Source of the DNA: Ruminococcus sp.
GTDB lineage: Bacteria; Bacillota; Clostridia; Oscillospirales; Ruminococcaceae
Length of the DNA stretch: 42,193 nucleotides
Reading direction: 5' to 3'
Assembly (NCBI GenBank): GCA_017470535.1
Contig: JAFUYP010000031.1
Location: 1 to 42,193 of the forward strand
Notes under the pieces: model-generated
What the model was told of the DNA's origin: nothing
What the model saw: only the letters and a program-made list of their open reading frames with translations
Database searches by the model: none
Program-made: the position numbers and the translations under genes
Part shown: positions 1-7,896 of the stretch, in pieces
Layout of the letters: each line of letters opens with the position of its first letter
Numbering within the stretch: position 1 is the first letter of the stretch

Positions 1-161
1 ACGACCATTGTGTGTCAGATGCGCCGTCCGGATTTTCGTCAGAATGCCCATTTTTGCCGCAGTTTTACTGACGTAAGACAAGGTAAAATTGGGTATTATG
101 ACGGAAATCCGGCAAGCAGATGGCACACAAAGGCGTGAGCCAGTGGTCGTGCGATGTTGCC
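1..161. repeat. MITE-like element, copy A (left end cut by window)
   Basis: The right end reads GGTCGTGCGATGTTGCC, the terminal inverted repeat shared by all copies in this window with one change. The interior is the reverse complement of copy H (34735-34926), for example the stretch GACAAGGTAAAATTGGGTAT. The interior is itself an imperfect long hairpin: CCGGATTTTCGTCA near position 30 pairs with TGACGGAAATCCGG near position 100. The left TIR lies outside the window. Confidence 0.85.
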
Positions 162-212
162 TATATTTATTATAACATATTTTTCCGCCAAAATCAATAG
201 TTTTATTTGCTC

Positions 213-241
213 TTGACTAAAACCGCAGATTAGTATATAAT
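213..241 (+). promoter_or_regulatory. sigma-A promoter for the cohesin-like gene
   Basis: The -35 box TTGACT (213-218) and the -10 box TATAAT (236-241) are separated by 17 bp. It lies just downstream of MITE copy A and 39 bp before the chosen start codon. This placement makes the ATG at 247 unlikely as the start, because it would sit at or before the transcription start. Confidence 0.85.
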
Positions 242-279
242 ATATTATGGAAAATTATCGGATACTATCGGAGGATACA

Positions 280-1422
280 ATGATAAAAAGGATACTGACA
301 CTGTTTTTCGCTTCCCTCCTTGTGTGCCTTGCAGCACCCGGGGCGAAAGCAGAGGATACGGCGTATTTTGCAGCTTCAAAGGATCACAGCTATCTCGGCG
401 AGGAGATAACCGTCACCCTTACCGTAAACAGCGACGCTGATGATATTTTCGATATTCAGGGCAATATCGCCTATAATGATAAGGTACTTCTCTTTGAGGA
501 GAGCGACTGTGTGACCTATGCAGGCGGCGGCAACCTGACTATACATAAATTCACCGATACAGGTGCCGAGAGCAGCTGCAATATGACCTTTAAATTCAAG
601 ACCATAGGCGACGGCGACGGGTTCATAAAACTCATGAACTGCCAGATAACCGACCAGGAGCATAATGGCATCAGAAGCCCCTCTGCCGAAACGAGCATAG
701 ATGTTTCGTCTGTACTTGTCACAACGACAGATCAGCCCGGGGATAGCGGACAGCAGACCGAAAAGACAAAAAAGACTACTAAAAAAACGACCGCCGGGCA
801 GGAAGATGCACAAGACACCGACACCGCAGAGCAGACTGATACAGAGCAGACCACAACAGAGCAGACAACGACAGAGCAGACCACCGCTGCAGCAAAGCCT
901 GCTGACGGCGAGATACCCGAGGGCAAGCTCTCATCTGTCAGGATCTCGACGGGGTATATAACGCCCGAGTTTTCCTATGACGTGCTTGAATATGATATTC
1001 TTGTACCCCACGACTGTACATGGCTCGACCTTGAAGGCACCACTTCAAGAGAAGGCGAATATATATGGTATACCGGCGATGAGAACGTCTACGACGGCGA
1101 TATAACAAGGACTATCGCTGTAAGGGACTCACAGGAAAATGAGACTGTCTATACCTTCCATATAAGGCGGATGTCCGAAAACGAGGAGCAGCAGATAGAT
1201 AAGGGACAGGCTGTTGTCACCGAAGCCCCCGAGAGCGGCAGCGGCACACATACCACCACCACAAGAAAGCTCTCTGTTGAAAAAAGTGAGCCTACCCTTA
1301 AAAAGCTCTATGTCGCAGCAGCGGCAGCTATACTTATATTTATAGTCGTGATAGTCGCAGTGCTGTCAAACAGGAGCGCCGATAAAAAACGTAAGAAGAT
1401 AAAACATACACGAACAAAGTAG
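280..1422 (+). CDS. Membrane-anchored surface protein with cohesin-like and cadherin-like domains
   Basis: This 380-residue protein starts at ATG 280, behind a CGGAGGA site at 269-275; an in-frame ATG at 247 has no ribosome site and overlaps the transcription start. Residues 1-25 form a signal peptide ending in GAKAED. Residues 30-145 resemble a cohesin fold (GEEITVTLTV near its start, then alternating beta strands and FKFKTIGDGDGFIKL). A Thr/Gln-rich linker with TTEQ repeats follows, then a cadherin-like beta-sandwich domain (about 215-300, ending YTFHIRR). A single C-terminal transmembrane helix (LYVAAAAAILIFIVVIVAVL) precedes a Lys/Arg-rich cytoplasmic tail. I infer display on the outer face of the membrane, with the cohesin-like domain possibly binding dockerins. 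Cohesin folds also occur outside cellulosomes, so partner binding is not shown. The gene appears monocistronic. Confidence 0.8.
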   Translation: MIKRILTLFFASLLVCLAAPGAKAEDTAYFAASKDHSYLGEEITVTLTVNSDADDIFDIQGNIAYNDKVLLFEESDCVTYAGGGNLTIHKFTDTGAESSCNMTFKFKTIGDGDGFIKLMNCQITDQEHNGIRSPSAETSIDVSSVLVTTTDQPGDSGQQTEKTKKTTKKTTAGQEDAQDTDTAEQTDTEQTTTEQTTTEQTTAAAKPADGEIPEGKLSSVRISTGYITPEFSYDVLEYDILVPHDCTWLDLEGTTSREGEYIWYTGDENVYDGDITRTIAVRDSQENETVYTFHIRRMSENEEQQIDKGQAVVTEAPESGSGTHTTTTRKLSVEKSEPTLKKLYVAAAAAILIFIVVIVAVLSNRSADKKRKKIKHTRTK

Positions 1423-1518
1423 TGTATATTTATCCTGTATGTCAGATTTTTAAGTTAAATCATAACTGACACCGCCAATTTTATACATAATCACTATAAA
1501 AAATAGTCAAAATTCTAC

Positions 1519-1547
1519 TTGATTTTTGGTTTGATTTATGGTAAAAT
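1519..1547 (+). promoter_or_regulatory. Probable sigma-A promoter of the cheY-cheX operon
   Basis: TTGATT (1519-1524) and TAAAAT (1542-1547) are separated by 17 bp and lie 52 bp before the CheY start codon. Confidence 0.65.
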
Positions 1548-1598
1548 TACTATAAGGCGTTCATGCGTATTTACTTTTTGTAATTGGAGGAATAAAAA

Positions 1599-1982
1599 AT
1601 GTCACTTGAAAATATTAAAGTCATGATAGCTGATGACTCGATGTTTGCGAGGAAGAAGCTGATAAATTTCATATCCACACTCGGCGTGGCAGAGGTCCTC
1701 GAGGCAGCTGACGGCGAGGAGGCTGTTGAGAAGTATAAAGCCAACAAGCCCAACGTTGTATTTATGGATATAGTCATGCCTAAGAAAACAGGTATCGAGG
1801 CTGTAAAGGAGATAGTTGAGTTTGACCCGTCTGCAAAGGTCATCATGGCGTCATCAGTCGGCACACAGAATCACCTTCGTGATGCTATAATGGCAGGTGC
1901 GGCAGACTTCATACAGAAGCCTATCTCAAATGACCAGATACAGAAGATCCTTGAAAATACGGCAAAGGAACTAAATAAATAA
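1599..1982 (+). CDS. cheY: CheY-like single-domain response regulator
   Basis: This 127-residue receiver domain has no output domain. The acidic pair is in MIADDSMFARKK (Asp12-Asp13), the phosphoacceptor Asp is in VVFMDIVMPKKTG (near residue 57), the switch Ser/Thr is in IMASSVG, and the conserved Lys is in FIQKPIS. The length and motifs are those of stand-alone CheY proteins. Translation starts at ATG 1599 behind GGAGGA. The next gene, 19 bp downstream, encodes a CheX-like domain, a family known to dephosphorylate CheY-P, so the two likely form one phosphosignalling unit. No chemotaxis kinase or receptor lies nearby, so the cognate kinase is unknown. The role could be motility or another c-di-GMP- or phosphate-linked output. 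Confidence 0.92.
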   Translation: MSLENIKVMIADDSMFARKKLINFISTLGVAEVLEAADGEEAVEKYKANKPNVVFMDIVMPKKTGIEAVKEIVEFDPSAKVIMASSVGTQNHLRDAIMAGAADFIQKPISNDQIQKILENTAKELNK

Positions 1983-2001
1983 AAAAGGACGGTAAATTTT
2001 T

Positions 2002-2886
2002 ATGTTTGCACAGTTTTTCGGCAGCTTTCTTTTACATAAAGGTCTTGTGACAGCAAAGGATCTGACACAGGCGTTCGAGGAAAAGAAGAATACAAGGATG
2101 CGTCTCGGCGTTCTTGCTATAAATGCAGGTCTTATGACATCAGAGCAGGTAGAGCACGTCAATGTCACCCAGCAAAGCGTTGATAAGCGTTTTGGTGATC
2201 TGTGCGTAGAGCTTGGCTACCTTACCGACAGCGATGTTGACAGGCTCCTTTCCGAGCAGCCTACCGATTACCTGCTTTTAGGACAGACGCTTGTGAACAG
2301 CGGTGTAATGTCAAACGCAGATTTCGAGGCAGCCATAATCGAGTATAAGAATGAGAATTCCCTCTCAAACGACGATATATCCGGCAACCAGTCAGATAAG
2401 CTCTCAAAGCTCATCTCAGGCTTCTACCACTTCGATACGGCAGCAAATGCAAGGATATATACAGAGTATACAACGCTTCTTTTCAAGGATATAATAAGAT
2501 TCATAGGTGATGACTTCACACCTCTCGGCTCTTCTATAATCCATGAGCTTGAAGCTCCGCATATAGTAAAGCAGGCGGTGACAGGTGCATATAATTCTAT
2601 CACCTGCGTGGCTGCTGATACAGCAGAGTATATGGCGTTCGCAGAGAGATTTGCAAAGGAAGAATTCACCGAGGTAGATGATTTCGTAGATGCGACGGTC
2701 GGCGAGTTTATGAATGTAAACAACGGTCTGTTCACAGTAAACGAGTCAAATGAGCATGGTATCGAGCTTCAGCTTGACCCGCAGGAGATACATACCGATG
2801 AAAAGATAGTATTTGAAAATCCTGCATTCCTTATCCCTGTATCATTCAGCTTCGGCGAAGTAAATTTTGTAATCTCAAACAGCTGA
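2002..2886 (+). CDS. CheX-like phosphatase with four N-terminal MshEN-like repeats
   Basis: This 294-residue protein has two parts. Residues 5-115 are four copies of a 24-residue motif starting at residues 5, 34, 63 and 92, each separated by exactly five residues. The best copies are RLGVLAINAGL...Q (34-57) and RFGDLCVELGY...Q (63-86), matching the published MshEN cyclic-di-GMP motif RLGxxhhxxGhhxxxxLxxxLxxQ (h, hydrophobic). Residues about 190-294 resemble CheX/CheC: VDATVGEFMNVNNGLF carries the Glu and Asn of the ExxN phosphatase signature, and NPAFLIPVSFSFGEV is the usual last strand pair. The gene is 19 bp after cheY. I infer a CheY-P phosphatase that may sense c-di-GMP. Ligand binding is untested, and the N-terminus could instead be a plain GspE-N-type adaptor fold. 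Confidence 0.8.
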   Translation: MFAQFFGSFLLHKGLVTAKDLTQAFEEKKNTRMRLGVLAINAGLMTSEQVEHVNVTQQSVDKRFGDLCVELGYLTDSDVDRLLSEQPTDYLLLGQTLVNSGVMSNADFEAAIIEYKNENSLSNDDISGNQSDKLSKLISGFYHFDTAANARIYTEYTTLLFKDIIRFIGDDFTPLGSSIIHELEAPHIVKQAVTGAYNSITCVAADTAEYMAFAERFAKEEFTEVDDFVDATVGEFMNVNNGLFTVNESNEHGIELQLDPQEIHTDEKIVFENPAFLIPVSFSFGEVNFVISNS

Positions 2887-2890
2887 TAAA

Positions 2891-2923
2891 ACGCCCCCTT
2901 GCTAAGCGTAAGGGGGTGTCTTT
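2891..2923 (+). terminator. Rho-independent terminator after cheY-cheX
   Basis: ACGCCCCCTT pairs with AAGGGGGTGT (one G-T pair) around a short loop and is followed by TTT. Confidence 0.75.
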
Positions 2924-2953
2924 ATAAAAAGATCATAAAATGGAGGTGAAAAA

Positions 2954-3112
2954 ATGGCAGTATATGCTTGCTCAGTGTGCGGCTGGGAGTATGACGAGGA
3001 TCAGGGCGCACCCGATATGGGTATAGCCCCCGGCACAAAGTTCGAGGATCTCCCCGATGATTTTGCCTGTCAGCTCTGCGGTGTCGGCAAGGATCAGTTC
3101 GAGGAAAAATAA
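2954..3112 (+). CDS. Rubredoxin
   Basis: This 52-residue protein has the complete rubredoxin pattern: an N-terminal knuckle CSVCGWEY, the conserved aromatic and acidic core (EDLPDDF), and the second knuckle CQLCG. The four Cys bind one iron atom, giving a small cytoplasmic one-electron carrier, usually for reductases that detoxify oxygen or peroxide in anaerobes. The start is ATG 2954 behind TGGAGGTG. It has its own downstream terminator (3132-3158) and no obvious redox partner next to it. The flavodoxin at 4237 is another electron carrier nearby but is not in the same operon. The family assignment is firm; the partner is unknown. Confidence 0.97.
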   Translation: MAVYACSVCGWEYDEDQGAPDMGIAPGTKFEDLPDDFACQLCGVGKDQFEEK

Positions 3113-3131
3113 CATAGCGCAATAATATATG

Positions 3132-3158
3132 GCTGCCGCAAAAACGGCAGCTTTTTTT
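3132..3158 (+). terminator. Rho-independent terminator after rubredoxin
   Basis: GCTGCCG and CGGCAGC pair around CAAAAA and are followed by seven T. Confidence 0.9.
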
Positions 3159-3162
3159 CAAG

Positions 3163-3334
3163 GGCAACACCGCACGACCCCTGTGCATCAGATGCGCCGT
3201 CCGGATTTTCGTCAGATTGCCTAAATTCGACGCAGGCTTGCTGCCGCAAGTCAAGGAGAATTTGGGTAATATGACGGAAAGCTGGCAAGCAGATGATGTG
3301 CAGAGGCGTTAGCCGCGGGTCGTGCGGTGTTGCC
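3163..3334. repeat. MITE-like element, copy B (172 bp, full length)
   Basis: It starts GGCAACACCGCACGACC and ends with the reverse complement GGTCGTGCGGTGTTGCC. CAAG lies directly outside both ends (3159-3162 and 3335-3338), like a target duplication. It has the same length as copy F (21994-22165) and differs from it at only four positions by eye. ORFs inside are not conserved as proteins. Confidence 0.93.
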
Positions 3335-3348
3335 CAAGGCAATAGCAC

Positions 3349-3377
3349 TTGAAATATCTGTTAAAAAATGCTATAAT
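3349..3377 (+). promoter_or_regulatory. sigma-A promoter for the SpoU methyltransferase gene
   Basis: TTGAAA (3349-3354) and TATAAT (3372-3377) are separated by 17 bp, beginning 15 bp after the end of MITE copy B. Confidence 0.85.
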
Positions 3378-3401
3378 GTTGATGATGTTAGGAGGAGAGC
3401 C

Positions 3402-4220
3402 ATGAAAAACATTATCAGCATAACAGACTTATCATTAAAAGACCTTGAGCCGTACCGTATCACCAACGAGGTGCAGCTTTTAAGATATTTCGAGCCGCAG
3501 GAGGGGCTGTTCATAGCCGAAAGCCCGAAGGTCATAAGACGTGCCCTTGAAGCAGGGTATGAGCCGGTGTCGCTGCTTTTGTCACAAAAGCTGCTTGACA
3601 GCAAGGCAGGTGATATTATCAAAGCTCTTGGCGAAAGACCTGTCTATACCGCTCCTGATGATGTGCTGACCTCACTTACAGGCTTTAAGCTGACACAGGG
3701 CGCATTGTGCGCTATGAGAAGAAAAAAACTCCCCTCTGCTGCGGACATTGCAAAAAACGCCCGTCGCATAGCCGTCCTTGAAGATATATGTAACCAGACG
3801 AACGTGGGCGCTATTTTCAGAAGTGCGGCAGCGCTCGGTATAGATGCAGTGCTTCTCACCCCGGGGTGCAGCGACCCACTTTACAGAAGATCGGTAAGAG
3901 TGAGCATGGGTACTGTTTTCCAGATACCGTGGGCATATCTTGACAGCAGCAGCCCCGACTATGTAGACTCTCTGCACAAAATGGGCTTTAAGACCGCTGC
4001 TATGGCACTCAGACATAACACTATCGACATTGCAGACAAGCGCTTAAAGGACGAACAGCACCTTGCGGTCATCCTCGGCACCGAGGGCGAGGGGCTTAAA
4101 GAGCAGACGATAGACAAAAGCGACTACACGATAAAGATACCCATGTCACACGGAGTTGACTCACTAAATGTTGCAGCCGCAAGCGCCGTGGCATTCTTTG
4201 CCCTTTGCGGCGATCAATAA
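3402..4220 (+). CDS. SpoU/TrmH-family RNA 2'-O-ribose methyltransferase
   Basis: This 272-residue protein has the three signature motifs of SPOUT class TrmH enzymes: NVGAIFRSAAALG (motif 1), AVILGTEGEGL (motif 2) and IPMSHGVDSLNVAAASAV (motif 3, part of the trefoil knot that binds S-adenosylmethionine). The first 110 residues are the usual substrate-binding region (LLRYFEPQEGLFIAESPKVI). The start is ATG 3402 behind GGAGGA; the longer reading from 3327 would begin inside MITE copy B and before the promoter. It probably methylates a ribose in 23S rRNA or tRNA; the exact target cannot be read from the sequence. The flavodoxin gene follows after 16 bp and the GH127 gene after that, so the three are probably cotranscribed. 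Confidence 0.93.
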   Translation: MKNIISITDLSLKDLEPYRITNEVQLLRYFEPQEGLFIAESPKVIRRALEAGYEPVSLLLSQKLLDSKAGDIIKALGERPVYTAPDDVLTSLTGFKLTQGALCAMRRKKLPSAADIAKNARRIAVLEDICNQTNVGAIFRSAAALGIDAVLLTPGCSDPLYRRSVRVSMGTVFQIPWAYLDSSSPDYVDSLHKMGFKTAAMALRHNTIDIADKRLKDEQHLAVILGTEGEGLKEQTIDKSDYTIKIPMSHGVDSLNVAAASAVAFFALCGDQ

Positions 4221-4236
4221 GAAAGGATCTGATATT

Positions 4237-4716
4237 ATGAGCAAAACACTTGTAGCATACTTTTCGGTGGAGGGCACTACTGCAAATGCAGCTAAAAAGC
4301 TCGCAGAATTCGCAGCTGCGGATATTTTCGAGATAGTGCCGCAGCAGCCCTATACTATGAGCGACATCAACTGGAAAAACCCCCTCGCACGCTGCAATAA
4401 GGAAAAGATAGGCAAAAAGGACGTGCCTGTAAACGGCAGTATCGAGAATTTCGATGAGTACAGGACGGTATTTGTAGGCTTCCCGATCTGGTACTATGGT
4501 GCGCCGAACGTCATCAATACCTTTATGAAGGGCTACGACTGGTCGGGCAAGAGGATAGCGCTGTTTGCGACCTCCGGCGGCAGCGATATAGGCAAGACTG
4601 TCGCAAAGCTGCGCCCCTATGTTCAGGGCGATGCAAGGATAATAGGCGCTAAGATATTCAACGGCACGTATATTGACACCGCACTCAAAGCATACGCAGA
4701 CGAGATAATAAAATAG
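4237..4716 (+). CDS. Flavodoxin
   Basis: This 159-residue FMN-binding electron carrier begins MSKTLVAYFSVEGTTANAAKKLA, where SVEGTTANAA is the phosphate-binding loop. VFVGFPIWYYGAPNVINTF is the second flavin loop with the stacking aromatic residues, and FATSGGSDIG is the third. The fold is of the flavodoxin-like NAD(P)H-independent type common in gut Firmicutes. The start is ATG 4237 behind GAAAGGA; the longer frame from 4168 reads through the end of the previous gene. The stop at 4714-4716 forms part of the ribosome site of the GH127 gene. Confidence 0.92.
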   Translation: MSKTLVAYFSVEGTTANAAKKLAEFAAADIFEIVPQQPYTMSDINWKNPLARCNKEKIGKKDVPVNGSIENFDEYRTVFVGFPIWYYGAPNVINTFMKGYDWSGKRIALFATSGGSDIGKTVAKLRPYVQGDARIIGAKIFNGTYIDTALKAYADEIIK

Positions 4717-4725
4717 GAGCAGTAT

Positions 4726-6627
4726 ATGAAAGTACAGTCACAGCTTAAAACTCACAGCTATACACCGGAAGGCTTTATCGGCGACTACTGTAAGCTCGTC
4801 ACACAAACCGTTATCCCCTACCAGTACAGCGTGCTGAAGGACGAAGCGCCCGATACCGAAAAAAGCCACGTCTATCAGAATTTTCTGAATGCCGCAGATG
4901 TCCTTGCAGGCGGCGGAGGCGGCGACGGCTTTTACGGCATGGTCTTTCAGGACTCCGACGCTGCAAAATGGATAGAAGCCGCAGCATTCTCGCTTGCAAA
5001 TACCCCCGACCCTGCACTTGAAAAAACGGTCGATGATTTTATCGACATCATAGCCAGGGCGCAGGATACCGACGGCTACCTTGATACCTGCTTTACTATC
5101 AAGGATAAGGACAGACGCTACACTAACCTTTTGGAAGCGCACGAGCTTTACTGCTCGGGGCATTTTATGGAGGCGGCGTGTGCATACTTTGAAGCCACCG
5201 GCAAGAGAAAGCTGCTTGATGTGATGCTCAAAAATGCAGAGCATCTCTATGACAGATTCATCACAAATGGCGCTCCCGGCTATCCCGGTCACCCGGAGAT
5301 AGAGCTTGCACTGTTAAAGCTCTACCGCACCACAAAGAATGATAAATGCTTGCAGCTCGCAAGGCATTTTATTGATACCCGTGGTACAGACCCGGCGTTT
5401 TACAGCAAGGAAGCCGAAAAGCGTGACTGGTCGGTGTGGAACAGCGACCCGTGGGATAACGCCTACCGCCAGGCAGATAAGCCTGCAAGAAGGCTCACCG
5501 ATGCGACAGGTCACGCAGTAAGGGCAGTGTATCTGTATACGGCAATGGCAGACCTTGCATCAAGTGATAACGACAGCGAGCTTTATGATGCCTGCAAGCG
5601 CCTGTGGCAAAGTATAACAAAGCGCCGTATGTACGTCACCGGCGGTATCGGCTCGACAGTACACGGAGAAGCATTTTCCGTGGACTTTGACCTGCCGTCA
5701 GATACGGCATACGCTGAGACCTGTGCGAGCTGCGGTCTTATGTTCTTTGCGTCCCGTATGCTTGAAAACGAGGTAAACGGCGAGTACGCCGATGTTATGG
5801 AGAGGGCATTCTATAACACCGTGCTTGCAGGTATGCAGCTTGACGGCAAGAGATTTTTCTATGTAAATCCGCTTGAAGTAAATATCGGTATTTCAGGTAT
5901 CTCCCCGACCCACAGACATGACCTGCCCGTCCGCCCGAAATGGTACGCCTGCGCCTGCTGTCCGCCCAATGTCGCCAGAACGATAGAGTCGTTCGGCAAG
6001 TACGCCTACGGCGAGAGCAGCGACACTGCGTACTGTCATCTTTTCGCCGCCGGCAAGGTCAGCTTTGAAAACGGCATATCGCTTGAATGTAAAACAGGCT
6101 ACCCCTACGAGCTTGATGTTAAGTACCATGTTTCCGGCAGCGGCAGGCTTGCGGTCAGGCTCCCCGGCTGGAGCCATAGCACCACTGTCAGAGTAAACGG
6201 AGACCCCACCCATGTTATCAGCGAAAAAGGCTATATGTACTTTGATATAGACGGCAGCAGCGAGATAGAGCTTTGCTTTGACAAGGATATAAAGAGGATA
6301 TACTCAAACCCCGTCATACCGGCACTTACAGGAAAGGTATGCCTTATGAGAGGACCTTTGGTCTACTGCTTTGAGGGCAAAGACAACGGCGGCAGTGTCG
6401 CAGACATCAGCCTTACAGACGGCGATGCAGTCACAGCACTTGACGATTCTCTCCCGGGTGTAACAGTCATCGACGTGCAGGCTGTAAGAGCAAGCTATGA
6501 CGGCGACAGCCTTTACAGCGACAAAGCCCCCGAATACACACCCATTACCGCAAGAGCCGTTCCCTATTACACATGGGGCAACAGGGGCGAGAACCAGATG
6601 CGTGTGTGGACAGATCACTTAGCATAA
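4726..6627 (+). CDS. GH127 beta-L-arabinofuranosidase (DUF1680 family)
   Basis: This 633-residue protein has the usual length for GH127. Zinc and catalytic residues known from Bifidobacterium HypBA1 (Glu338, Cys340, Cys417, Cys418) are matched by Glu331 and Cys333 in YAETCASCG and Cys411-Cys412 in WYACACCPPN. Other family marks are YVTGGIGSTVHGEAF and DTDGYLDT in the alpha/alpha barrel, with C-terminal beta-sandwich domains (CLMRGPLVYC). There is no signal peptide, so it acts inside the cell, removing L-arabinofuranose from imported plant oligosaccharides. It is the last gene of a run with the RNA methyltransferase and flavodoxin, an unusual context with no sugar transporter or regulator nearby. 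The start is ATG 4726 behind TAGGAGC. Confidence 0.94.
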   Translation: MKVQSQLKTHSYTPEGFIGDYCKLVTQTVIPYQYSVLKDEAPDTEKSHVYQNFLNAADVLAGGGGGDGFYGMVFQDSDAAKWIEAAAFSLANTPDPALEKTVDDFIDIIARAQDTDGYLDTCFTIKDKDRRYTNLLEAHELYCSGHFMEAACAYFEATGKRKLLDVMLKNAEHLYDRFITNGAPGYPGHPEIELALLKLYRTTKNDKCLQLARHFIDTRGTDPAFYSKEAEKRDWSVWNSDPWDNAYRQADKPARRLTDATGHAVRAVYLYTAMADLASSDNDSELYDACKRLWQSITKRRMYVTGGIGSTVHGEAFSVDFDLPSDTAYAETCASCGLMFFASRMLENEVNGEYADVMERAFYNTVLAGMQLDGKRFFYVNPLEVNIGISGISPTHRHDLPVRPKWYACACCPPNVARTIESFGKYAYGESSDTAYCHLFAAGKVSFENGISLECKTGYPYELDVKYHVSGSGRLAVRLPGWSHSTTVRVNGDPTHVISEKGYMYFDIDGSSEIELCFDKDIKRIYSNPVIPALTGKVCLMRGPLVYCFEGKDNGGSVADISLTDGDAVTALDDSLPGVTVIDVQAVRASYDGDSLYSDKAPEYTPITARAVPYYTWGNRGENQMRVWTDHLA

Positions 6628-6666
6628 AAAAACAGAGGTATCGCAATGTCGGTACCTCTGTTTTCT
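6626..6666. terminator. Bidirectional terminator between convergent genes
   Basis: AAAACAGAGGTA pairs with TACCTCTGTTTT around a 12-nt loop. It has A residues on the left and T residues on the right, so it can serve GH127 (plus strand) and the TldE-like gene (minus strand). Confidence 0.88.
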
Positions 6667-6669
6667 TTA

Positions 6670-7884
6670 TTACTTTGAGAGCTTCATCTTCATCAGTATG
6701 CTCTTGTCACCTAGCGCTGTTTCGTCCTTTGTGACACCTATAAATCCGCTGCCGAACATCTCAAACAGATTTCCTGCTATCGTAAACTCAGGCAGCCTGC
6801 CTATGAACTTCTCGCCGTCACATAAAAGCCCTGTCTGTATCGGCATGACATAGTCGCCCTTTTCGTTGAAGCCGCCGCCGGAAGCCATTATCGGGTAGAC
6901 TGTGAGCCTGCCGTCAAGCAGCTCTCTGGCACTCTTCTCAGACTGTTCAATGTGGAAATTCACTCCCCCGTTCTGCGGAATGTCAGACAGCACTCTTACC
7001 GCACTTCCCGTATGAGGGACACCATACTTGTCAGCTATCCTCTTGTCAGCGTACCCTTTGAGTATTACGCCGTTTTCAATGTAGGTGCAGCTGTCACCGT
7101 CGAGCGTTACGCCCTCGCCGTCAAAGAACGGGCTTGTCCATGCCTTTTTATCCGATACGTCATGCCTGAGTGAGAACCTCTCATCAAACACCTGCTGCCC
7201 GAGCTTTCCTGCAAACAGCGAAGTCCCGAGGGCTATATCCTCCGCATCAAGGTACTTGTAAAATTCCGACAGATAGCCATAATATGTGTCCTGCAATATT
7301 ATATCATCAGGCAGCTCCACCTTATTGCAAAACGCATCAAGGATATTGTCAGCGTGGCTTATAAACTTATTTATATCAAACTCACGCTTTTGCATACTGA
7401 TGTAGCCGTCTGTTATGTCCTTGCTGTCCTTGTGCTTGAACGAAAAATACATCGACGTATAGCCGTCAGTGTCCTTGTAGTCAAGCCCCAGCGAGTTTGT
7501 CATCGACATCGTCTGCCTGTAAAAAGAGAACTCGCCCTCTTTTATGATAAAATCCGGATGACGGGCATTGAGGTAGTCAAGTATCTCTGCGCTCTTTTGC
7601 TTTATCTGTTCACCTGTAAGTATATCCTTTGTAAGGTCACGGCTGCGCTTGCCTGTTTCAAGGGAGAACTTGTAGGGGCGCTCCAGAGCAAGGTTGTCGT
7701 CTGCTTTTTTAAAGCCCTCGTCATCGCTCATTTTGCCTTCCGTGTAGTATATTCCCTCCGTGCCGTCCTCAAACACCGCAAAGGAGTTTTCCTCCTTCAT
7801 CACTCTGTTAAAGCTCTCCGGCTTGTTTTCATCTATTTTGAGATTTGTGTATTCTGATATTCTCTGCTGCTTTTGTCTTTCCAT
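6670..7884 (-). CDS. TldE/PmbA-like partner of TldD
   Basis: This 404-residue protein belongs to the TldD/PmbA superfamily but lacks the HExxxH zinc site of its neighbour, as expected for the TldE (PmbA) subunit. Family marks are the C-terminal beta region with GSGFIGVTKDETALGDKSILMKM-type strands and DGEGVTLDG in the middle. TldD and TldE form a heterodimeric protease that threads and cuts unfolded or modified peptides. The start follows GGAGGC located between the two genes, with only 12 bp between tldD stop and this start. The protein is somewhat diverged, so the subunit name rests mainly on operon position. Confidence 0.85.
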   Translation of the reverse strand: MERQKQQRISEYTNLKIDENKPESFNRVMKEENSFAVFEDGTEGIYYTEGKMSDDEGFKKADDNLALERPYKFSLETGKRSRDLTKDILTGEQIKQKSAEILDYLNARHPDFIIKEGEFSFYRQTMSMTNSLGLDYKDTDGYTSMYFSFKHKDSKDITDGYISMQKREFDINKFISHADNILDAFCNKVELPDDIILQDTYYGYLSEFYKYLDAEDIALGTSLFAGKLGQQVFDERFSLRHDVSDKKAWTSPFFDGEGVTLDGDSCTYIENGVILKGYADKRIADKYGVPHTGSAVRVLSDIPQNGGVNFHIEQSEKSARELLDGRLTVYPIMASGGGFNEKGDYVMPIQTGLLCDGEKFIGRLPEFTIAGNLFEMFGSGFIGVTKDETALGDKSILMKMKLSK

Positions 7885-7896
7885 TTTGCCGCCTCC

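Noticed and set aside
830-895. Short tandem repeats (ACAGAGCAGACC-like) that could suggest a CRISPR or microsatellite
   Set aside because: They are in frame and encode the TTEQ linker of the surface protein; no spacers are present.
2922-3254. Minus-strand reading frame across the rubredoxin gene and MITE B
   Set aside because: It is antisense to a clear rubredoxin gene and its other half is repeat sequence shared with copy F without coding conservation.
3327-3401. N-terminal extension of the SpoU methyltransferase
   Set aside because: It would start within the MITE and before the promoter; ATG 3402 has an ideal ribosome site.
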